64,000 bases of DNA. It comes from Micrasema longulum (lineage: Eukaryota; Arthropoda; Insecta; Trichoptera; Brachycentridae). Under the pieces are notes generated by a model. That model worked only from the letters and a program-made list of their open reading frames with translations, had not been told where the DNA came from and made no database searches. This document shows, one piece after another, positions 54,849 through 64,000 of the stretch. The stretch is from the NCBI GenBank assembly GCA_022494885.1, contig JAGVSM010004207.1:186001-250000 (forward strand), given 5' to 3'. Position 1 is the first letter of the stretch; every line of letters starts with the position of its first letter. A program made the translations under genes and the position numbers.

Positions 54849-56090
54849 CCACTCGATTTAATTTTTACGAATTTCTATCTGTTTAAAAAAAATATGTATA
54901 TTTACATTAAAATAACACAATGAATAATATAATGAATATTTTATTTTTTCTTTCTTATGTTACACAAAAATATTATAAATGTCCATTATTTATTATAGGA
55001 GTAAAAATTCATTAACATTTTCTTGTATAACCACAAACAGGCCATGCCTTTGTGGGATTTTTTGTTTACTATTTTTACTATTAATATGTATTTCATTGCT
55101 ATGTAATTATGCTTTATTTAATACTCTGTTTTATCACTTATAATATGTTTATTGTAAAAAACAAAAAAAAATAAAAATAAAAAATAAAAAGCATTAAAAA
55201 ATAATTGTATTTTACAGCATCTTTGACATTATTTACAAATTTTGTAGTTTTTGTTGCAAAACTTATAATTTGATATCAGCATATCAGATGCATTTGTCTC
55301 ATTAGAATTATTTAGTAAATATTTTAACAATTTAAGTATTCGCCAATCTTATTTATGATACCATAGATCTGTACGTAAAAAAAATCACAACATTTTTTGT
55401 TTTATATTAGTGAAAAAAATAAATACTATATAGGGGGGCATAGAGTAATTTTTCTTCTGAAAAGGGGGCAATGGGTAAAATAAGTTGAGGAACCTTTGGT
55501 TTTAATTATATGTGTTTAATAACATGAATAAATAGACTAATTACTAGACTCAGACGTTTGATTATCTAAGGATTATCTTATAATAATTACTAATTGATTA
55601 TCCATCGTAAGTGATTTTCTAAACACAATAAAATTACCACGCACTGCAAAAAGCGGACTCATTGTGAAATATTATCATGTTAGTACAAATAAGCATACGA
55701 CTTAATACACACACATAACTTTAAATGGTTACTCACATTCGATATTACCTACTCTCTATAATTCCTGCTCGATTGTTGCAAATGGTTATGCGTTAATTCA
55801 GCTTGATGTAAACGAAATAGGGTCAATCTATGATTTCATTTTATTTCATATAATATTTATTTATCATATTTTATAAATTTATTTAATACCAGGAAATCTA
55901 TATAAAACTAGTAAATTAGAATATGAATACGGAGCATCCTCTGGTTACGATAGTCTTCATATAACATGGCTCAGCCTATTCTAAGATGGAGATTTTTTAT
56001 GTTTTGAAGCAGCGGTTTCCAACCTTTACGCTACTTCGCCTCCCCGAAAAAAAAATTCCGCGCCTTCCTATCTTTTATTTTTTGCATTTA
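54849..56090. other. Unannotated AT-rich stretch
   Basis: Nothing recognisable was found. Confidence 0.4.
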
Positions 56091-56420
56091 ATTGACAGCG
56101 AAGTTTCTCGAAAATGTATGAAAAAATAATAAAAATGGTCTTAATAAAATTAAACTACTTTGAAACTTCACAGGTTCTTGTGAATAATAACCAATCAATT
56201 AAAGCTTTGCTGTGCGTTGTGGTAGATTTCCGGTTTCCGGGTAGCCATTTTTATCAACGTCTAGTGTATTTTGACATCTATGGGGTTCTACTTTCAAATG
56301 TCTGCACAACTCACAACTCGTGATGTCACGGTGGAGTAATTTCTAAATTAAAAAACTTTAAAAAATCATAACGGTGATAATACGATACATAAAAATATAA
56401 AACCACGGAACTTCCTCATA
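56091..56420 (+). mobile_element. Family A MITE
   Basis: gcgaagtttctcgaaaatgt, tagatttccggtttccgg, ataacggtgataatacgata and ccacggaacttcctcat. The left terminus is lost. Confidence 0.65.
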
Positions 56421-56494
56421 AAAAAATATATTTAAAAAATGACATTTTTGTAAATTTACATCTTAAAAATACCTCTTCATATAAAAAATGTACT

Positions 56495-57055
56495 GTCTTT
56501 GGCCACCTTTAAAAAATGCCTTGAACATTATTATATATCCTTTGATACGGGAGTCAAAAAATATTCTCACATTTCACAACATCTTCGAGATTTACACTGG
56601 TTAAAAAGTTCAGAGAGAATAAAATATAAGCTTTGCGAGACAGTATTCGAATCCCTTCATGGAATGGCTCCAAGATACCTATCAGACCTTTGTATTAGGA
56701 GAAATACATGTCAAAGAAAATCTACCTTTAGGTCAGCATTTGATTCAGGCAGAGGAAAACTTCTCGAAATCCGGCGCTCCCCAAACACTAGATTCGGAGA
56801 TCGTGCTTTTGCCGTTGCCGGCCTCTCTACCTGGAACCAATTGCTTCAAACTTAAGAATCATCGACAGTCAGTCAGTTCAGATCCCAACTAAAATCTCAC
56901 TTCTTTAGATTATCATACCCTCAATTTTAAACCAGAAAACATAATATGTCACTTTAGCTTGCAGGTTTAAGTATACAATTGTAAGGCGCCCAAGTGTTGA
57001 TTTTTCACAAAAATGGCGCTATGTAAATCAGGCAAATATTATTATTATTATTAGG
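56495..57055 (+). mobile_element. CR1/L2-like LINE 3' fragment
   Basis: The 118-codon frame has LRDLHWLKSSERIKYKLCET, ESLHGMAPRYLSDLC and FGDRAFAVAGLSTWNQL, the C-terminal signature of L2/CR1 reverse transcriptases. The 3' UTR (gtaaggcgcccaag...tggcgctatg) and (att)n tail match the element at 17550-19245. Confidence 0.82.
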
Positions 57056-57228
57056 ACCCTGACGAATGTCTGGTGCCAAATAACGTGAATCACCAGGGTA
57101 GTGAAGGCGAAGCCTGCAGAAAACCAATAAGAGAAGGCAACGGAAAACCACTCTCATTGCTATTTCACAGAATATCATTATAAAAAGGTGATTTCCAACA
57201 TCGAGGACACCTGATAGCTGATAGGCTG
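57056..57228 (-). repeat. Unnamed repeat family J
   Basis: The reverse complement (gatgttggaaatcacc, gagagtggttttccgttgcc, ttctcttattggttttctgc) aligns with 62735-62895. Confidence 0.6.
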
Positions 57229-57337
57229 ATAGACAACTCTTTTTTTTTTTTAACTTTTCGACTCTTACCTGTATAGGTACTCGAGTATTCGATGGCTTCT
57301 CTCAGGTAAAAAATCTGAAAGAGGAAATTAAGTGGAA

Positions 57338-57600
57338 ATAAGTTCGTCTCGTAGTGTAGTGATTGGCGAGGTCGCCTACTATGCGTGAGGTCCTAGATTT
57401 GATTCCTGGCAGGGTAGGCGTGAACTTTTGATTTTAAGGGTGGTTCAACAGCAATATTATATTGTTCCTGAACTGGGACTTGAAGCGTAAAAGTGATCAC
57501 CGTATCTTCCATATTACATAAATCATCGAGATTCGCTGCCATCGGAGTACCAATTCAATGCCCTATGCACCCCTAGATGCGGATAACGGGAAGAAAATAG
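57338..57600 (+). mobile_element. tRNA-derived SINE, family 2
   Basis: gtctcgtagtgtagtgattg, gatttgattcctggcagg, ctgggacttgaagcgtaa, caatgccctatgcacccc. Full length but diverged, with the ATG tail lost. Confidence 0.8.
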
Positions 57601-59091
57601 GACAAAGATGCATAGAGATACGAAATAAGTTAAAAATGTACTGCAATTTTAAAATTTCATGTAAATTTTAGCTCTGATAACGTAGGTAGATACAGTCCAC
57701 TCAAATCTTAAATAAACCTTTGGTTAGGTGAGCATAATAAGTTTTCATATAAATAATTAAAATGTGCGTGCTTACACAGAGAAAGTACTTCCTCCACATA
57801 CCTGAAAACCGTTTAGAGACCGTAGGTCCTCCTATCGGTTTCGCTTGTACAAAAGAGGTATGGTTTTGTCAATTTGTCGAGTTACTCATTTAAAATTTTC
57901 AATTTGTCAATTTCATATACCGGGATTTTAATTGAATTTATCTCTCCTGCCCCTTTCGCTGTACGTTTGGAAATTTTAATGGAAGGCCGCCGTTATAGGA
58001 TATTGTCATTCTTACTTAAGACCATATTACAAACACGAATTGTAGCAAAAACTCACAAATGTTATATTTACTCGGTTTACCGACATGCACTAACACATTA
58101 ATATATACAAAACTGAATGAAATGAGCGTTCGGTAGCGCCACGCTTTAGTTGATGGGTTTTATTATTAATAACGTATTAAGCACCACAACAACGTTTGCG
58201 TTTTTAAAATTAGCAGTATTTTTTTTTTGTATTTAATATGCACAGGTATTGTATTTCCAGCTAAGGAAATCGTGTGGATGGAAAAGGATTAAAAAACATT
58301 TGACTCTATTGTTTTGGTGTACTCGTAGGTGGGTGGGAAGATAATTCAATACAAAATAATTAAATGTATTTTTATAACTTATAGAAAATTAACAAGGTCG
58401 CTAAATAAATGATAAATTTATTAACAGTTGGTTGCTCGATATATTGTAGAATTTACGATACCGTATATTGGTGCATAACATTAGTTCATATTTATAGTGT
58501 TGTGAGGTTGGCGCCTTATGCTGAACTCATTTTTCTAATGGTATGCGACTGCCGCAAATTGACGAGTCACGGCATTCTCGAACCACCCATGCGGCTGAAG
58601 TCGATTGAAAAGCAGTCGATTTTATCTCGAGTCCCCTGAAGCACTCGACATTGACAATCGAATGCTACATCATACCTTCAGCCACTGACGTACCTGTAAT
58701 AAACAGACGCGTCATTTCCATACTAGCCACATAATATTATAAAGTATAGCAAATATTGCGTTGCCCTCAACATTAAAAATAAAAAGCTATATGTAATCAC
58801 GATACATCGATACATGCATGTGCAATTGTTCAAGTAAGAAAGAGATATACATATTTACTTAGTTTGTATTTATTTCTATGTAATTCGTTACTATAAATAC
58901 AACACTAGCAGGCAGCTGCCAAAATTTAGAAAAATGTGTTTGAAAATTTAACTAATTATTCACTTATTTCATAAATTGGATTGTGTTTACGAATGAAACG
59001 ATATAATATATAGTTTCGTTCGTAAATCATTCATATTTATTTTGCTATAAATGTCTGTGGTTTTATAGAGTAACTACTAGTCTAGCTACCT
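57601..59091. other. Unannotated stretch
   Basis: The short frames at 57874 and 58409 show no recognisable domain. No repeat shared with the rest of the window was noticed. Confidence 0.4.
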
Positions 59092-59493
59092 AATGAAGAA
59101 CTTCAGCCCTACGGGAAATTAGGCACAAAAAAATGTTTTCTTGCGCGCGGTAAAAATTAGAGCATTCAATTTATGGCAGTTTCTTGAAAATGTACGAAGA
59201 AAATAATAAAAAATATTTTGTCAAAAACGCTCTACCTTGATCGACGTCACTGGATCATATGAACCGCCCAATGATATGAGAGCTGTGCCTTCATATCCGG
59301 TTGGCTTATCGTAAACGAACCAATAGGAAGAACTAACAAAGAACAACCTCTGACGTCACACGCGGAGTTATTTCAGAAATACAAAACTTTAAAAAATCCT
59401 AGCGCTAATTTTACGGAAAAAAAAAATTTTTGGCTTAGTTTAATAGTCTATTAACCAATAAAAAAATAAAAAGATTCACTGAACTTCCTAATT
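59092..59493 (+). mobile_element. Family A MITE, full length
   Basis: Both ends are present (aatgaagaacttcagcccta, cactgaacttcctaatt), as are all internal landmarks, including two tgacgtcac-like motifs. Confidence 0.8.
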
Positions 59494-59689
59494 CTATGAT
59501 CTGTTTGTTTACACCGCGACGTGCAATACTCGACCCATCGCGTGTCAAACACTAAGTTTAAAGCTGTGATTTATCATTTAAAAAATGTTATTTCGATGCA
59601 TTGCGCCTAAGGGCAGAACTACCTACATCAATAAATACGCTGAAAAAACCTATTTCTCCATGCACCTAAGAATTCGATATCGGGAAGTG

Positions 59690-59985
59690 GTATCGGGCGG
59701 TCTGTTTTTATTATCACATGTCAATCTGCCAATGCCTGGAATGCAGAAGGTAAAGGAAAGGGGCACAAATTTCACGCGAGGGGGAAATGTCAACAATATC
59801 ACACTCTCAGAGTAATAAGGGCCTGCCGTTGTAGAGCCGCCCATACGGAAAAAAGTAATTCTATCCATCATTCTAGGATTATCAATCACGGAGTTAGCTA
59901 AAATTTACAGCAAAATAATGGGCTGAGAATCGCAAGCTCAGCGCGAAACCATCCGTTACACGTCTCGTCCCTTCCGTTTATTTCT
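59690..59985. repeat. Unnamed repeat family F
   Basis: cattctaggattatca, aaaatttacagcaaaataat, gagaatcgcaagctc and ccgttacacgt align with 24975-25115 in LIPT1 intron 3. The upstream portion (from 59690) is assigned only by continuity. Confidence 0.5.
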
Positions 59986-60129
59986 GTCTATGGCATTACC
60001 AACATTGAAGTTAATGCATCATTCGTGGACTCCTGTGACTTAATTTATTGCCAACTTACGAAGCTACCGTTTTTGAGATGGCGAATTTTACAAATTTAAT
60101 TTATGAATAAAATTATTGATTATCATAAA

Positions 60130-60746
60130 TTATTTTTATATATATTATTTCTCTGTACGTGTGATGTTACTGAACTCCTTCTAAACGGCTCAACCGATTT
60201 ACGTGCGGCTTTTGAGCGAAATGTAGATCTATGCGCTGCGCGTGTTCGCAGATGTTGAAATCTTCAATCCAATATGTAAAAAAGAAGTTAGGAGCATAAA
60301 TCTTTTATTAATCGACCTACCAGGGTTGATTTCAACGAGAATGCATTCACAAAAAAAAATATGGAAGGATGTTATTTTTAGTGTGTAAAAAATGTTTGTT
60401 TTTGAATGTTTACAAACAGCGTTCACTTTTTATTGATCCCAATCAGATTTTTTCCTTACACTCCTTTCTTTTTACTGGATTTTTGGTGATACTAAAATAA
60501 TATTAGCTAACAATCAATACATTTTTGAAAATCGCATTTCTGAATAAAGTGCACCCCTGTTGATGAGAAGAGCCGAGTTTGACATTTGCAAAAAGAATTC
60601 CATATTTGAAAATTAATTATTTTATGTTTTGGAACTCAACCATAAACAAGTACCTAGGTACCTACTTATCAATGAAAAGTATTTTTCCAATATAATAGCA
60701 GGCAAGCCAACGTTTGGGCAAGACAACGTCTGTCGGGTCTGCTAGT
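60130..60746 (+). mobile_element. Helitron-like non-autonomous element
   Basis: The start (gtgatgttactgaactcctt, aaacggctcaaccgattta) and the end (gcaagacaacgtctgtcggg, then tctgctag followed by T) resemble lepidopteran non-autonomous Helitrons, which end in CTAG-T and insert without target duplication. No Rep/helicase is encoded. The exact 5' end is uncertain. Confidence 0.55.
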
Positions 60747-61447
60747 TACATTTTATAAATTCGTTATTATTATAAATAAAATTTATATGTTAAATCCGAT
60801 ATTCCGCCAAAGCGAAAATACCCTGTTGTCGAAGGGTTTTAAAGAATAGCATTATGATAAAGCAACCAAGACGAACGCTTGACTATGTAATTATAATTGT
60901 CAAGTGGCAGAAAGAATGAGACGTCATACGATATTTTTGTTGAGGTAAGTACCATAACAATTCTATATTTACGACAATGTGGCGACAATCAATGTAATGT
61001 ATGAAGATATTTTAATAAATAATGTTATATAATATGTAGTATATCGTGATTTTTTTCCAATCAATTTTTACATAATACGGTCGTCTCCATTACAGCATTG
61101 AAGACGCAGAATATTGAAATATATTCATCCAAGAACTACGTCACTGAATAGTGAACTACGTCTTATAAATAATCACAATTTTAAATACGTATATCTTATG
61201 ATCCAATAATCGGTTTAATTAGCCCGTCCTCTTGTGCTTCCACTGTACACGACTAATGTTTGATAACGTTTGTACATAACTCGCATGTCAGTGATAAAAT
61301 GCCTGTAATTGGTCGGAAATAATTGTTGAATCATTAAAACTATAAAGGAATTCCTTCGATTAAAAACTGAATTTCCCGACCAAAGATAAACCAGAAGACA
61401 CCACGTTGTTATCTTAAATATTTGAATCCTTTGACTTTTGGCCTTTT
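60747..61447. other. Unannotated AT-rich stretch
   Basis: Nothing recognisable was found. Confidence 0.4.
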
Positions 61448-61615
61448 GGACTAAGTGGCCACTTTACACACTGTGTAACAATCACCATTCTGCCTTTGTT
61501 TAAACATCCATATTTCCTCAACTCTTTCAACTGCTGACTTTTGCGACTGAAGAGTTCCAGTCTGTCTACAAGAATTCGGGCATACTCAAAACATTGCTGA
61601 ATACTTCATTTGTTT
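61448..61615 (+). mobile_element. Family B fragment with inverted terminal block
   Basis: taagtggccactttacacac, aactctttcaactgctgact, then the reversed terminal block (gagttccagtctgtctacaa, catactcaaaacattgctga). Confidence 0.7.
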
Positions 61616-61754
61616 AATAATGCTTTTCTGTATCATTAATTTTTTTATTATTTTTAAGTTTGTATTAACTCTGTGGTATACAATTTTGGAGGTATTTTCA
61701 ACGAGTTGTAAATATAGAAAAGGTATCCGAAATAAAACTGTATTATTTGATTCA

Positions 61755-61990
61755 ATTTATTTATTCATTCATTTAAAATTACACTTGTTTAAATATTAAT
61801 GAAATTATTAAGGCCTTTTAGGCTGTGCCCGTGTTCAGCCATAATAATTAACAATAAAAAATACGTAGTAAAATGAATTAGATTAAATTATAATGACAAA
61901 TGATGCAATAGAATAACAATCCAGGAAAACAAGGTACAAGTAATAAATAATTAAATTCCACAGAATACAATGTAAAAAAGATATTCTGAT
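61755..61990 (-). mobile_element. Repeat C, probable LINE 3' tail
   Basis: tttatttattcattcattt, ggctgtgcccgtgttcagcc, ataataattaacaataa recur at 63045-63165. Confidence 0.5.
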
Positions 61991-62177
61991 ATAAATATTA
62001 AAATAAAAATTATACAAATTTAGATTCATACAATTATACTTTTATTTTTCAGATGTTGATTCAATTCTACCTTTGTTTTAAGAAACTCGTTACATCGTAT
62101 ACTCTTGTATATCTTTAAAATAAAAGTAGAATTTAATCCCATAATATTTATTATGATGGAATTCTACCAAATAAATG

Positions 62178-62282
62178 ATTTGTAAATAACTCACGATCGG
62201 AAAATGGGAATCTTGTCAGGATTCGAAACTTGGACCTCTAATTCGTGAGTTCGCAACATTATCCACGGGACTACTACCGGAT
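62178..62282 (-). mobile_element. tRNA-like SINE, family 3
   Basis: Minus strand: agtcccgtggataatgttgc, aagtttcgaatcctgac, gatcgtgagttatttacaaa. Same order as at 53648-53780. Confidence 0.55.
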
Positions 62283-62446
62283 ACTTCTACATATTGAAAA
62301 TACGTACCTTTTATTACTTATTTTTTCGTGTCCAGGCGGATGAAGAATACAGTCCTGTTTAAGTTTGAAATTGAAACAGAACTGAACGATTTCGACTTCA
62401 TGGCTGAAAGGGGAAATCATGCAAGAGGAAAAAGAATGAAGAAATA

Positions 62447-62713
62447 TCCGCCTCGTATTGTAGTAGTTGGTGAATTCGCCTAAGATGCTTGAGGTCCCGG
62501 GTTCGATTCCTGGCAGAGTGGACGAGAATATTGATTTTGAAGGTGGTTCCACATTCATTGTCCCTACTCTGAACTGCCTCCTGAAGTGTTAGATTGATCA
62601 CCTTTTTTTAATGTATCGGATAATCCAGACACGCTGCATTTGGGGATTAATGCAGTGCCCAATTCACCACTAAGTACGGTGAGGAAATTATTATTATTTC
62701 TTCTTCTTCTTCT
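62447..62713 (+). mobile_element. tRNA-derived SINE, family 2, with (ctt)n end
   Basis: atccgcctcgtattgtagta, cgggttcgattcctggcag, ctgaagtgttagattgatca, atgcagtgcccaattcacc, then an attatt/cttctt repeat. Confidence 0.8.
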
Positions 62714-63030
62714 AGTGCCTTGCTGGGTCCCCCCGACGTTGGCGATCACTACAGCGAAAGCATATGTATCTGTCCTGCGCTAATTTTACATTTCGCAGCC
62801 AGGACGACTGCTTATTGACGTACTTGCCGTAGTGATTCCTGGGAAAAGATGACCAGAGTGGTTTCCCGTTGCCTTCTTTGGTGGATTTTCTGTCGGGGTT
62901 ACCTTCCCTTGGCTGGTTGTTTCTGGTTTGGAGGCGCCAGAAACTCGCCTTTCATCCTTTCGTTATCTGCTGTGATCCCACCGTTATGAGTGTGATCCCA
63001 TTGCCCAGGGTTCGCGACGTGGACGCTTAC
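62714..63030 (+). repeat. Unnamed repeat family J, longer copy
   Basis: gacgttggcgatcacta, agagtggtttcccgttgcct, tctttggtggattttctgtc. It is GC-richer than its surroundings. A 74-codon frame (62869) resembles nothing known. Confidence 0.6.
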
Positions 63031-63039
63031 GAGTTATTA

Positions 63040-63320
63040 TTATTTTATTTATTTATTCATTTATTTCAAATTACATTTGTACTCATGTCCTAATGGACGT
63101 TAATACGTAGTATGGCTTTTTAGGCTGTGCCCTTGTTAAGCCATAATAATTAACAATAACAAAATATAACGTCAATTAATTATTACATATGATACACTTT
63201 ATTTTTTAAAAAAACAATCCAAATACAAGAAATAACATTAAATAGTTTGATAATAATAATTATATTTGATACAACATTATAAGAACAATAACATTAAAAA
63301 TAACAATCCAAATTAAATAA
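63040..63320 (-). mobile_element. Repeat C, probable LINE 3' tail
   Basis: Matches 61755-61990 (ggctgtgcccttgttaagcc). It directly precedes the LINE coding fragment at 63345 in the same orientation. Confidence 0.5.
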
Positions 63321-63344
63321 ATAACGTTGAAAATGTTACTACTA

Positions 63345-63690
63345 CTACCATCACGCCATTTCCCCGTAGGGGTAGGCAGAGATAATAGACCCCCACACAT
63401 GTCTATCCTGGCATATATTCCTAGCTTCTTCCTCTTTCATACATCTTGTCATACATGCCCTTCGGTTCTGTCTGCTTTTGACATGACCAGACTTAAGATT
63501 TTTGTTTATCTGATCATGCCACAGCTTTCTTGGTCGTCCTCGTCGCACGTCACCGTTTATTTTCGCCATATATACTTGTTTTACCATTCTTTCGTCGTCC
63601 ATTCGTTCTACATGACCAAACCATCTCAGGGGCCCTTTCTTAATCTTATCAGTTGTACTTGACTCAGATTTACACTCTCGCCTAATTTAA
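63345..63690 (-). mobile_element. LINE fragment, RTE-like C-terminus
   Basis: The minus strand from about 63664 reads KKGPLRWFGHVERMDDERMV and then GDVRRGRPRKLWHDQI, the RW-GH--RM...RGRP...W-D motif downstream of the reverse transcriptase in RTE-type and related LINEs. The frame stays open to 63351. The plus-strand 111-codon frame is its shadow. Confidence 0.8.
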
Positions 63691-64000
63691 TAATCAATAA
63701 GGGTTAGTAAATAAATTTCAAATAAAAAAAATAAAAATAAAAACTCATAAAACTAATAGAATATAATATATCATGCATATGAAGTAACAAACATTAACCA
63801 GTATACAAAATAATAATTTTATATAAATCAATAGAATTACATTAAAATAATTATTTATTTATTTACGAACATTGTCCATTTATACGATTAAAAGGGATGA
63901 ATATTACAGTACAAGAATAGTTAAAAACAACAAAAAATAATAAAAGAAGCATTGACAAATATAAGGAACATCATGACAAGATCTGGACTATTTATTTAGT
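63691..64000. other. AT-rich end of window
   Basis: tttatttatttacg at about 63850 resembles the start of another repeat-C tail running out of the window. Nothing else was recognised. Confidence 0.4.

Noticed and set aside
63327..63662. 111-codon plus-strand protein
   Set aside because: Shadow of the minus-strand LINE C-terminus with clear RW-GH and RGRP motifs.

Overview
This is nuclear DNA from an insect, most likely a moth or butterfly. It is strongly AT-rich, has three intron-containing housekeeping genes, and is otherwise packed with short decayed transposable elements. The lepidopteran call is inference. It rests on mariner copies, tRNA-derived SINEs (one family with an ATG-repeat tail), a Helitron-type CTAG end like those common in Lepidoptera, piggyBac-type TTAA MITEs, and the AT content. 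No bacterial-type operons, rRNA genes or CRISPR arrays are present.

Layout. 1-5.4 kb holds LINE fragments, a Penelope-like GIY-YIG endonuclease remnant (about 1.55-2.1 kb), a family-A MITE and an unexplained GC-rich patch (4.77-5.11 kb). 5.4-14.5 kb is dominated by a near-perfect head-to-tail duplication of a 4,280-bp unit (5896-10175 and 10176-14456) made of nested repeats. 15-23 kb holds LINE pieces, a 23-bp minisatellite with a five-monomer higher-order repeat, a mariner nested in a LINE 3' tail, SINEs, a possible LTR, and a TIR element that carries a hammerhead-ribozyme-like motif.

Genes. 24.1-29.5 kb is a four-exon mitochondrial lipoyltransferase 1 gene (LIPT1, minus strand, 420 aa). 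34.95-37.57 kb is a four-exon 6-pyruvoyl-tetrahydropterin synthase gene (PTPS, purple in Drosophila, plus strand, 166 aa). 40.48-46.78 kb is a five-exon alkaline ceramidase gene (ACER, brain washing in Drosophila, minus strand, 270 aa). I reconstructed exons from conserved motifs, GT/AG splice sites and codon phase. All three give complete open proteins with the key catalytic residues. They act in separate pathways (protein lipoylation, tetrahydrobiopterin synthesis, sphingolipid breakdown), and nothing suggests joint regulation. Between LIPT1 and PTPS lies a 5'-truncated LINE with a matching short target duplication (30.88-33.34 kb).

46.8-64 kb is gene-free as far as I can see. It holds further copies of the same repeat families: MITE family A, TIR/foldback family B, three SINE families, LINE 3' ends, a Helitron-like element, and two unnamed families (F and J) found by comparing the window with itself. 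All short ORFs there are explained by repeats or look random.
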